Positions 7,467 to 13,925 of a stretch of 21,325 nt of DNA are shown in pieces. Under the pieces are notes generated by a model, which saw nothing but the letters and a program-made list of their open reading frames with translations, was not told the DNA's origin and did not search any database. The translations under genes and the position numbers were made by a program. This DNA is from JAUPVS01 sp037139495 (GTDB lineage: Bacteria; Patescibacteriota; Saccharimonadia; Saccharimonadales; JAUPVS01). Position 1 is the stretch's first letter. Each line of letters starts with the position of its first letter. Location: positions 1 through 21,325 of the forward strand of contig JBAXGG010000014.1 of assembly GCA_037139495.1 (NCBI GenBank). The letters are read 5' to 3'.

Positions 7467-8387
7467 GTGTTCCGTAGACAAAAACACAACACACCTAAAA
7501 GAGCACGACAGCCTAAATCGGCCAATCGTGAACTTTTGTCATACTCCGCCAACCAAACGATTCGAGCTAATAATCAAAACCGTCAGCCAAACCAGCGTGA
7601 CGCTCCAACCTATGCTCGTTCTGCGTGGTGGCAGCATGCCTGGGTCCGTAATCTTCCATCGTTAATTGCCCTAACGGCTATTACGCTTAGTGTGCTGTAC
7701 TGCTTGGGTTTGACTACTAGTCCTAAAGTCGTCGTTTCGGCCAGTAGCCCGCAAACTGTGGTGCTACGTGACAAAAGTGAATATCAACTGGGGGCCCAAA
7801 AAATCCTTAGCCAATCATTACTTAGCCACACCAAGTTCACAGTTGATACTAGTGGTTTCGAGAAAGCTTTTAGATCCGAATTCCCTGAGGTGGCAGATGT
7901 ATCATTGACGTTACCATTAATTAGCCGACGGCCAATTGTTACTATCAGTACTGCACAGCCTGAGATAATACTGACTAGTAGTGGTAAAGCCTATGTCTTA
8001 GATAAACGCGGTTCAGTAATAATGTCAGCTAATGACCTGAGTTCAGGGTTAAGAACCTCCTTGCCTATCGTCGATGATCAAAGTGGCCTGTCGGCAGAAT
8101 TCGGTAAGATTGTTTTACCAGCCAATAATATACTATTCATTACGTCTGTTCTGCAGCAGTTTAGGGCTAAGCAAATTCCGGTAGAGTCGATAACCTTACC
8201 GAAGTTTGCCCACGAGGTAGATTTCAAGTTATCTGGCCAGCCTTACTACATCAAATTTAGTTTCGATACCCAGGCTAGGGAAGCCGCCGGCGCCAGCCTA
8301 GCAGCCATTCAAAAATTTGTACAAACTAACTCAGTACCTGGACAGTATATTGATGTTAGAGTTCCGGGTCGCGCGTACTATCAATAG
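7467..8387 (+). CDS. ftsQ: Cell division protein FtsQ/DivIB
   Basis: FtsQ/DivIB is a bitopic protein that links FtsL/FtsB to the divisome. The 306-aa product has a basic, N/Q-rich cytoplasmic tail of about 62 residues, one transmembrane helix (PSLIALTAITLSVLYCLGL, residues 64-82), a POTRA-like region (about 90-155) with the typical FPEVADVSLTLPLISRRPIVTIS segment split over residues 134-156, and a beta domain (about 160-255) with GKAYVLDKRGSVI. The start is GTG at 7467, 6 bp after the murG stop, with AGGA just upstream. It is the last gene of the + strand dcw block. Divergent in sequence, but topology and position agree. Confidence 0.85.
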   Translation: MFRRQKHNTPKRARQPKSANRELLSYSANQTIRANNQNRQPNQRDAPTYARSAWWQHAWVRNLPSLIALTAITLSVLYCLGLTTSPKVVVSASSPQTVVLRDKSEYQLGAQKILSQSLLSHTKFTVDTSGFEKAFRSEFPEVADVSLTLPLISRRPIVTISTAQPEIILTSSGKAYVLDKRGSVIMSANDLSSGLRTSLPIVDDQSGLSAEFGKIVLPANNILFITSVLQQFRAKQIPVESITLPKFAHEVDFKLSGQPYYIKFSFDTQAREAAGASLAAIQKFVQTNSVPGQYIDVRVPGRAYYQ

Positions 8388-8529
8388 CACTGCTACTCTC
8401 TCCTAGTTCGTTTTTTGTTCATGTAGCTATATATTGTTGTTTTTAAAAAAACTATATTACAAAGCGGGAAGGGTATAAAGTCAAATAAACGATATAATGC
8501 GACGTTAGTAGGGAAATATACATAAAAGT

Positions 8530-8634
8530 ATGGAACAAAAGAAAATACAAAAATATGCAAATCGGGCTGTGGATAAGTACTGGGTGTCGTTTGAATATCA
8601 TGTGGATAAAATAGGAAGAGATCCTTTGGTATAG
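8530..8634 (+). CDS. Doubtful 34-aa ORF containing two DnaA-box 9-mers
   Basis: An ATG at 8530 opens 34 codons of charged, soluble-looking protein (starts MEQKKIQKYANRAVDKYW, ends KIGRDPLV). Codon choice looks protein-like, and a TATAAT lies upstream at 8493-8498 without a recognisable -35. There is no Shine-Dalgarno sequence at proper distance; GGGA sits about 16 nt away. The two TGTGGATAA 9-mers (8568-8576, 8601-8609) fall in it, each encoding a V-D-K run. It could be a real small protein, a fragment of a lost gene, or chance. Confidence 0.25.
   Translation: MEQKKIQKYANRAVDKYWVSFEYHVDKIGRDPLV
8568..8609 (+). promoter_or_regulatory. Pair of perfect DnaA-box 9-mers
   Basis: TGTGGATAA occurs at 8568-8576 and 8601-8609, same orientation, 33 bp apart. 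This is the reverse complement of the consensus DnaA box TTATCCACA. A third perfect copy is at 10-18 near the mraZ promoter. Two boxes are too few for a typical origin, and no dnaA gene is nearby, so binding is only a possibility. They might titrate DnaA or simply reflect codons for V-D-K. Confidence 0.35.
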
Positions 8635-8641
8635 CATTAGA

Positions 8642-8667
8642 TACTTTTAATTAATCAGTTAAAAGTA
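8642..8667. repeat. A+T-rich 9-bp inverted repeat
   Basis: TACTTTTAA (8642-8650) and TTAAAAGTA (8659-8667) form perfect 9-bp arms around an 8-nt loop, directly after the doubtful 34-codon ORF. It is not GC-rich enough for a strong terminator and no T run follows. It may be a weak transcription end or an operator. Confidence 0.45.
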
Positions 8668-8745
8668 AGCAACCGTTTTATTGTGCCCGCTACTTAAATA
8701 GTCCCCTCTAGGCGGGGTACTGATAGTTATTAATCAAACTAATAC

Positions 8746-8777
8746 GAACGTCGCAAAATATACATTGTACGACGTTC
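8746..8777. other. dif-like 32-bp palindrome (candidate XerC/XerD site)
   Basis: GAACGTCG (8746-8753) and CGACGTTC (8770-8777) are perfect arms. The next six bases on each side, CAAAAT and ATTGTA, are mostly complementary, around a central ATAC. In the 28-bp register 8748-8775, the left half matches E. coli dif over CGCAnAATnT, and the right half shares the ATT and T positions. About 15 of 28 bases agree by my hand alignment. It lies where + and - gene blocks converge, as expected for a terminus. A bidirectional terminator or a repressor operator remains possible. Confidence 0.4.
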
Positions 8778-9170
8778 TTTCTATGGTTTTGTACGTGTTC
8801 TGCTCCGCCCCCTGCGCCTTTCAATTTCTAATTTATATTTTTTATTTTCTAAATAATTGTTTAGATCCCTATTGTTTTCCACTCTCTCTAGTTGTGTGAC
8901 TATATTCACTATAATGCTCCACTGCGGCTCAAATACCTGGTGTTCGCAAAATGTACAGTTTTTGTTTACTTATTCTGTGTTGAGGACATTTTTGCTTGAT
9001 GTTTGTAGGAAACCCTATATTTATCTTGGTTTTATTTTTTTAGTGGCTGCAATGCTCGAGTTTTTTTAGAACTATTACCTTTAACTGGATATGTTACGTC
9101 TTTTCTACAGAGCTTCAAGAACTTTAAAATCTCACTGGCTCCAGAACAGGATTCGTAATAGACGTTGTCT

Positions 9171-10205
9171 TTACTCAGCTAATGCGTAGGTGGCTTTGGC
9201 GACGCGCTTAAATTGCGGTTTGCCTTGGAGGTTTAGAAGGATGGTAGTTTCTTTAACGTGACGGCTTTTGAGGACGCGCTTGACGATTTCGTCGCGGTGG
9301 AGGGGCTCCTTAGCCTTATTGAGGACTTCAGTGATGATATCGGCGACAGTTCCTTTCTCATAACCCCATTCTTTGAGGGCGTAGATGCCGCGGCCAATTA
9401 GAACGAAGCGACCGTCTTTTATCAGCTCGTTGTGAATGGCTTGGGTGGTAACGTCTTTGCGCTTGAATTCAGATTCTTTGATAGCGACCGAGATGTCGTT
9501 AAAGTGGAGGGGCTTCCCTTTTTCGTAGAGGATCACATAAATTTTATCGCGGATGTTCTTAGGATTAACCATTGGCCATTTAACAAGACCCCAGCGGCCG
9601 TTGAGGGTAGCTAATTGCTTGCTGGTGCTAGCTAACGAGGCGACGTGGGCTTGGTCTGTATCGTTAACAGCGGAGACAATCTTATCAACTGTTGTTGGCG
9701 CAGCAATTTTCTTGATAGCGTCGATGATCTTGGCGACTTGGTCTTTCATATGTTTCTCGTTGCCGAGTTTGGTTAGACCGACAGCGTGGTAAAAGTTGTC
9801 GTTTTCATCAATAACAGCAAGGTTTGGGCACAATAAAGTAAGAAAGGCGACGCGGGCTTGGTCGATACGGTTATTTTCTTTGGTTAAGCGGCCACTTAGG
9901 TCGCTAACACGGCTAACACCACCAGTAAGCTCTAATTCTGTCATAAAACGGCCCTGAACGTCTTTTACGTGAGGTAAATCTTGCTCGGCAGTAGCTTTGA
10001 GTCGAGTGATAACGGCTTTTTCAAGCTGGCGAACACGTTCACGGGTAATCCCGAGAAGCTCCCCTATCTGTTCTAAGGTTTCTTTGCGATCAAACAGGCC
10101 GAAACGGCGAGAAATAATTTCACGCTCGCGCTCGCGCTCAATAGTGGACAGAATATCGTTTATAATCTGTTCGATATCAAGTGCGGTTGTTGTTTGGTCG
10201 GGCAT
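9171..10205 (-). CDS. Sigma-70 region 4 / HARE-HTH transcription regulator
   Basis: This 344-aa protein starts with a sigma-70 region 4 (about residues 22-72), including the -35-recognition helix-turn-helix TLEQIGELLGITRERVRQLE. There is no region 2 or 3, so it cannot melt a promoter as a sigma factor does. Residues about 95-210 look like further winged helices. Residues about 217-280 form a HARE-HTH/RNA polymerase delta-type domain (KPLHFNDISVAI followed by GRFVLIGRGIYALKEWG), with a second such domain at about 285-343. Likely role: a DNA- or polymerase-binding transcription factor. A very good promoter and the Shine-Dalgarno AAGGA precede the ATG. Transcribed alone, convergent with ftsQ. 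Confidence 0.8.
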   Translation of the reverse strand: MPDQTTTALDIEQIINDILSTIEREREREIISRRFGLFDRKETLEQIGELLGITRERVRQLEKAVITRLKATAEQDLPHVKDVQGRFMTELELTGGVSRVSDLSGRLTKENNRIDQARVAFLTLLCPNLAVIDENDNFYHAVGLTKLGNEKHMKDQVAKIIDAIKKIAAPTTVDKIVSAVNDTDQAHVASLASTSKQLATLNGRWGLVKWPMVNPKNIRDKIYVILYEKGKPLHFNDISVAIKESEFKRKDVTTQAIHNELIKDGRFVLIGRGIYALKEWGYEKGTVADIITEVLNKAKEPLHRDEIVKRVLKSRHVKETTILLNLQGKPQFKRVAKATYALAE

Positions 10206-10251
10206 TAGTAATTCCTTGTCTTTTAATCAATCCACCATTGATGTTATTAAC

Positions 10252-10280
10252 ATTATAAAACTTTAATTATTAAAAGTCAA
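10252..10280 (-). promoter_or_regulatory. Strong sigma-70 promoter of the region 4/HARE gene
   Basis: On the - strand TTGACT (10275-10280) is followed by exactly 17 bp and a perfect TATAAT (10252-10257). The transcript would start near 10245 with a leader of about 40 nt that carries AAGGA ahead of the ATG at 10205. This is among the closest matches to consensus in the window. Confidence 0.8.
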
Positions 10281-10431
10281 ACATAGTTCTTTATGTGCTT
10301 ATTGTAGCACCAAATGGACAGCTCTGCTCAATAAATGTTGTAGGAATATCACGAGATAACATCCCTACCAGATAGCAAGCTGGGGATAAGTTTTCCCAGT
10401 ATTGCGCCACGCGACAGATTGTTTTTCGGGT

Positions 10432-10815
10432 TTAAGCGGAATATGTTTGGTCGGTTAGGAGCTTATCTACCATACCACCATCCTTAAGCGCTTCTTGTGC
10501 GTATGGTTTCTCAAAAACGCGGGTAGCTATAATTTCTGCTCCGGCAAAGAGTCCTCGTATGCCACCCTTCGCTTGAGTGTCACTTAACAGGGCTAGTCGG
10601 GCAACGCATCTCGCCGCGACGTTCATTTTAGCTTCGGCCAGTTTTGCTTTGCCTAAATCTGCTTCGGACATATCACCAAGATTTTCTGGCAATATATTAA
10701 CCCGGCTTGCGGTTTCGTCAGCTTCTTGCCCGGCTTTTTCAGCAGAATAGCGGGCACTGGCAGCGATTAAGATGGCTTGTTCGTGCCCGGCAAAAGGGTT
10801 ATTCGTTGAACCCAT
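10432..10815 (-). CDS. Small helical protein of unknown function
   Basis: I do not recognise this 127-aa protein. It is alanine-rich (for example AILIAASARYSAEKAGQEAD near the N-terminus and AKLAEAKMNVAARCVARLALL at about residues 57-77, each mostly helical), has no transmembrane segment or signal peptide, and should be cytoplasmic. Its gene lies 36 bp after topA in the same direction, yet it has its own promoter, whose -10 box ends 6 nt before the ATG. The mRNA is therefore probably leaderless. The gap to the next gene downstream is 226 bp and includes a weak CTGGG/CCCAG stem. The open frame, context and promoter support a real gene. Confidence 0.7.
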   Translation of the reverse strand: MGSTNNPFAGHEQAILIAASARYSAEKAGQEADETASRVNILPENLGDMSEADLGKAKLAEAKMNVAARCVARLALLSDTQAKGGIRGLFAGAEIIATRVFEKPYAQEALKDGGMVDKLLTDQTYSA

Positions 10816-10821
10816 AAGGTT

Positions 10822-10851
10822 ATAATAACATAAAACTAAGGCTTATGTCAA
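10822..10851 (-). promoter_or_regulatory. Promoter giving a leaderless mRNA for the 127-aa protein
   Basis: On the - strand a perfect TTGACA (10846-10851) is followed by 18 bp and TATTAT (10822-10827). Only six bases separate the -10 from the ATG at 10813-10815, so transcription should begin at or next to the start codon. Confidence 0.65.
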
Positions 10852-13152
10852 CTATTTTTTGGCGGGGGTTTTGCGTTTGAAATTGCGACGCCCCTTGCCT
10901 TTAGCGGGTGCGGCGGCAAGTAGTTTTTTGCACTCGGCTTCGGTTAAGTCTTTGGGTGCTTGGTCTTTAGGAATCTTGGCATTCTTTTTGCCGTTGGTAA
11001 TATAGGGGCCATATTGGCCGTTGAGGACGTCAATACCACTGTCGAAACGCTGGATGTATTTGTTGGCTTCCTTCTCCATCTTATCGGCGTAAGCGGCACG
11101 AGCTTCGTCTTCTGTGATAGTCAACGGGTCACTGCCCTTAACAGAAACAAATAGCTTGTCGACTTGTATGTAAGGGCCAAAACGGCCTAGGTTTGCTTTA
11201 ATCTCTTTGCCGTCAGGAGTAGTGCCGACGGTACGGGGTAATTTGAACATCTCTATGGCCTGTTCGAAGGTGACGTTTTCTAGCGTTGAGCCAGCCGGCA
11301 TCGGAGCGAACCTAGGCTTTTCTTCTCCCTCGGCTTCACCGATCTGGAGCATCGGGCCATAACGGCCGTAGCGGGCAACAACCGATTTACTAGATTCGGG
11401 GTCGACACCTAGCTTGCGAGCTTGCGAGGTTTCTTCTCGGCTAACATCGGCTGATTTAACTATAAGCGGGTGGAATTTGGTGTAGAATTCTTTAATAACC
11501 TTTTGCCAGGATTCCTTGCCTTCTTCGACGTCGTCAAAGGACTTCTCTGCCTTAGCAGTAAAGTCGTAGTCAAGGACTTCGGCGAAATGCTTTACCAAGA
11601 AGTCGGTAGTCATGTCGGCGATCGGGGTTGGGATCAGCTTGTTACGGTCGGCGCCAGTCACTTCGTTACGTTCGGTTGGGGTAATAGTTCCCTTCTCTAA
11701 TATTAGAGCTTCAACAGTACGTTCGATGCCTTCTAGGTCGGACTTTTCGATGTAACCACGGGTTTGAATGGTACTGATGGTCGGCGCGTAAGTACTTGGT
11801 CGGCCGATGCCCAACTCTTCTAACTTCTTAACTAAGGCAGCTTCGGAGTAACGGGCTGGTGGTTTGCTGTAGGTTTGCTCGGCAGTCATAGTTTTTAAAG
11901 GTAACTTTTGGCCCTTATCGACCTCTGGTAGAATGGTATCGTCTTTACCACCACCGTAGACTTTTAGGAAGCCGTCGAACTGCAGGATTTCGCCCTTGGC
12001 CAGAAAAGCTAAGTCAACTGTGCTGGGCTGGATGGTGATTTCACTCTTTTCTAGTTTGGCTGGAGCCATTTGACTGGCCAAGGCTCGTCGCCAGATGAGG
12101 TCGTAGAGCTTGATTTGCTGTGGATCATCACCCTTGGACGTTTTGGCGAAATCGGTCGGTCTGATAGCCTCGTGAGCCTCCTGAGCGCCAGCTGACTTGG
12201 TTTTGAACTGTCGGACCTGATGGTACTTAACGCCGTACTCGCTAGTAATGTATTCACCAGCGGCGGCAATTGCTTGGCCAGCCAGGTTGGTGCTGTCGGT
12301 GCGCATGTAAGTAATGTGACCGTTTTCGTATAGGCGTTGCGCCAAGGTCATGGTCTGCTTAACAGAATACCCGAGTCTTTGTGCGGCGGCCTGCTGCAAG
12401 GTACTGGTGGTGAATGGTGCGGCCGGGTTGCGGACACTTGGCTTAGCCCTCAGGTCGCTAACAGTAAAGTCGGCCGGGATACAGTCTTCTAAAAATTTTT
12501 GGGCTTTGGCTTTGGTGGGTAGTTTTTTACTCAATTCAGCTTTGAGTTCCTGACCGTTAATTTCAAACAGGGCAATAACTCTGTAGGTGGCCTGAGATTC
12601 GAAAGCTTTGATTTCTCTTTCTCGTTCAACAATAAGCCGGACAGCTACCGATTGAACACGGCCAGCGCTAAGGCCGGTGCGAACCTTTTTCCAGAGCACA
12701 GGTGATAGTTCATAACCAACAAGTCGGTCGAGAACACGGCGGGCTTGTTGGGCGTCAACTAAGGCTTGATCAACGGTGCGCGGGTGTTCGATGGCGTTCA
12801 GTATAGCCGGTTTGGTAATTTCGTGAAAAACAATTCGCTTAGTGGTCTTGGGGTCGAGTTTGAGGGCGTAGGCCAAATGCCAGGCAATCGCCTCCCCTTC
12901 GCGGTCTTCATCGGAAGCCAGCCATACGGTGGCCCCTTCGGCGGCTTTTCGTAGCTCGGCTACAACCTTCTTTTTATCGGTACTGATTTCGTAGGTCGGC
13001 TCAAAGCTGTTATCGATATCTATATTGATACCTTTTTTCGGCAAATCACGAATATGACCGAAACTGCTTTTGACAGTGTAGTCGCCGCCTAGATATTTTT
13101 CGATTGTTCTGGCCTTTGCGGGGCTCTCGACGATTACAAGATTTTTAGCCAT
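10852..13152 (-). CDS. topA: DNA topoisomerase I (type IA)
   Basis: TopA relaxes negative supercoils through a tyrosine-linked single-strand break. The 766-aa protein has an N-terminal TOPRIM domain (VIVESPAKARTIEKYLG with E9; DEDREGEAIAWHL with D81, D83, E85) and the type IA core. The active-site Y282 lies in HITYMRTDSTNL. The C-terminus lacks cysteine zinc ribbons. It has instead at least three copies of the G(R/Q)(F/Y)GPY-type repeat (RYGRYGPMLQIG, NLGRFGPYIQV, LNGQYGPYIT; about residues 590-730), then a basic Lys/Arg tail that may bind DNA. The ATG at 13152 has TACAAT 11 nt upstream and no Shine-Dalgarno sequence, suggesting a very short leader. Confidence 0.97.
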   Translation of the reverse strand: MAKNLVIVESPAKARTIEKYLGGDYTVKSSFGHIRDLPKKGINIDIDNSFEPTYEISTDKKKVVAELRKAAEGATVWLASDEDREGEAIAWHLAYALKLDPKTTKRIVFHEITKPAILNAIEHPRTVDQALVDAQQARRVLDRLVGYELSPVLWKKVRTGLSAGRVQSVAVRLIVEREREIKAFESQATYRVIALFEINGQELKAELSKKLPTKAKAQKFLEDCIPADFTVSDLRAKPSVRNPAAPFTTSTLQQAAAQRLGYSVKQTMTLAQRLYENGHITYMRTDSTNLAGQAIAAAGEYITSEYGVKYHQVRQFKTKSAGAQEAHEAIRPTDFAKTSKGDDPQQIKLYDLIWRRALASQMAPAKLEKSEITIQPSTVDLAFLAKGEILQFDGFLKVYGGGKDDTILPEVDKGQKLPLKTMTAEQTYSKPPARYSEAALVKKLEELGIGRPSTYAPTISTIQTRGYIEKSDLEGIERTVEALILEKGTITPTERNEVTGADRNKLIPTPIADMTTDFLVKHFAEVLDYDFTAKAEKSFDDVEEGKESWQKVIKEFYTKFHPLIVKSADVSREETSQARKLGVDPESSKSVVARYGRYGPMLQIGEAEGEEKPRFAPMPAGSTLENVTFEQAIEMFKLPRTVGTTPDGKEIKANLGRFGPYIQVDKLFVSVKGSDPLTITEDEARAAYADKMEKEANKYIQRFDSGIDVLNGQYGPYITNGKKNAKIPKDQAPKDLTEAECKKLLAAAPAKGKGRRNFKRKTPAKK

Positions 13153-13292
13153 ATGCGTATTCTATTGTATACCTTAACTGGGTTAGCCTACGGGAATAAC
13201 ACCAGTTTTGCAAATTTAATATATTTATGACCACTGGAGCTGGCCCCTGGTACTTAATAATGAAACCTTATTGCGTAATAAGCAAAAAGGGG
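13153..13292. other. topA upstream region
   Basis: This stretch between the topA start and the + strand RNA promoter contains no gene. It carries a possible topA -10 (TACAAT on the - strand, 13164-13169), a long-range CCAGT/ACTGG pairing, and a perfect hairpin CTTATT (13267-13272) / AATAAG (13277-13282) with a GCGT loop. The GCGTAATAA 9-mer at 13273-13281 recurs at 13333-13341, on the other side of the RNA promoter. Confidence 0.4.
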
Positions 13293-13320
13293 TTGACAAA
13301 TGTCAGAAAGTTGCTAAAAT
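13293..13320 (+). promoter_or_regulatory. Strong promoter of the putative structured RNA
   Basis: A perfect TTGACA at 13293-13298 is followed by 16 bp and TAAAAT at 13315-13320. Transcription should begin near 13327. No ORF of meaningful length follows on this strand before the terminator, so the product is most likely a non-coding RNA. Confidence 0.75.
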
Positions 13321-13326
13321 TGCAAT

Positions 13327-13697
13327 CCGTAAGCGTAATAATTTACGTTTCGTTCTTTTTACCCCAATTCTAACAAATTGTTAGATTGTTCTTAGAGCGG
13401 CAGCCATAAGTTGTTACCCTCCACTTACGACAGCAACCGGCCTTAAAACCGGAACGCTCTAGAACAAACTATTCCCTTTAACTGATCTCCGGAACTGAGC
13501 TTGCTCGGTCGAGGTCCCCAATTCAAAGTGAGTATTCAAGTATTCTGACCCCTTCGGGAGTCAGAGGCGCACATCTTTAAGGATTTTTGGATGCTGACGC
13601 TTCACTGGGGTGGGTTGAAGGGTGTAGTTTGTGGAAAACCTTGGTTTTCCGCGTAAATAGGTCTCCAGCGGTGCCCACCCCCTCTGGAGGCCTTTTT
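13327..13697 (+). ncRNA. Putative structured non-coding RNA, about 370 nt, family unknown
   Basis: A strong promoter and an intrinsic terminator bracket about 370 nt with dense pairing. Visible helices: CGTAA/TTACG (13328-13347); a 7-bp hairpin TCTAACA/TGTTAGA with a 3-nt loop (13369-13385); an 11-bp closing stem (13388-13399 with 13455-13465, one bulge) enclosing two hairpins; GATCTC/GAGGTC extended by ACTGAGC/GCTCGGT (13484-13516); a TTCG-capped stem (13544-13565); GGAAAAC/GTTTTCC (13633-13650); and the terminator stem. I checked both strands for the tmRNA tag and T-arm, the RNase P GAGGAAAGTCC core and the SRP apical loop; none is present. It lies antisense in direction to topA and pth but overlaps neither. 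Confidence 0.65.
13660..13697 (+). terminator. Intrinsic terminator of the structured RNA
   Basis: GGTCTCCAG (13660-13668) pairs with CTGGAGGCC (13684-13692), one G-U pair in nine, followed directly by TTTTT (13693-13697). The 15-nt loop contains CCCACCCC, which is complementary to GGGGTGGG at 13607-13614. Confidence 0.8.
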
Positions 13698-13921
13698 ATG
13701 TGGAAAGTTGTATATTAGCCTTACTGAACGTGACGGTTAGAAAGCAACCTTGATGGAGGCTTATAAACAGGTTGACCCTGCCTGTTTACGCGAAGGTGTT
13801 TAGTTTGTCGTCGACGAAAACTGCGGAAGTTAACCGTTATGGCGCGCTACATTGGCACGAGCACAAGAGCGCCACTTTACCGTTCATTAGCTACGAATCA
13901 TCTAGATGATATCCACGCCTC
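13698..13921 (+). other. Second structured non-coding stretch before pth
   Basis: A 12-bp helix (13729-13740 with 13830-13841) encloses a perfect 8-bp hairpin TAAACAGG/CCTGTTTA (13764-13788) and an AGTTT/AAACT hairpin around the palindrome TCGTCGACGA. The long helix contains G-U pairs that only work on the + strand, so a + strand RNA is suggested. A 14-bp perfect palindrome ATCATCTAGATGAT lies at 13897-13910. I found no promoter for this part; it may be read-through from the upstream RNA or the 3' untranslated region of pth on the other strand. Confidence 0.35.
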
Positions 13922-13925
13922 CTAA
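13839..13925 (+). CDS. Possible 28-aa ORF tail-to-tail with pth
   Basis: An ATG at 13839 opens 28 codons that begin MARYIGTSTRAP and end DDIHAS. The stop overlaps the pth stop region by 4 nt on the opposite strand. The first six residues recall ribosomal protein S4, but the rest does not, and the start codon is buried in the long helix 13729-13841. No ribosome-binding site is seen. Low confidence. Confidence 0.15.
   Translation: MARYIGTSTRAPLYRSLATNHLDDIHAS

Larger units (their letters stand above)
8388..9170. other. A+T-rich intergenic zone between convergent gene blocks
   Basis: These 783 bases separate the + strand dcw operon from the - strand block that runs to 20333. I see no well-supported gene. 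It holds two perfect TGTGGATAA 9-mers, a 9-bp inverted repeat (8642-8667), a small CCCC/GGGG hairpin (8701-8721), a 32-bp imperfect palindrome resembling dif (8746-8777), and a second copy of the palindrome's core (8944-8957). A TTG-started 70-codon frame at 8857-9069 is T-rich and looks spurious. No clear intrinsic terminator is seen for ftsQ or for the gene ending at 9171. Confidence 0.6.

Noticed and set aside
8857..9069. 70-codon + strand frame with two hydrophobic stretches
   Set aside because: Starts with TTG, has no ribosome-binding site or promoter, is T-rich with many F/L/C codons as expected from base composition, and lies in a convergent gap.
13153..13921. tmRNA, RNase P RNA or SRP RNA in the topA-pth interval
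   Set aside because: Both strands lack the tmRNA T-arm and tag ORF ending in ALAA, the RNase P GAGGAAAGTCC and its partner, and the SRP GGAAG apical motif. A divergent 6S-like RNA could not be excluded but the length is too great.
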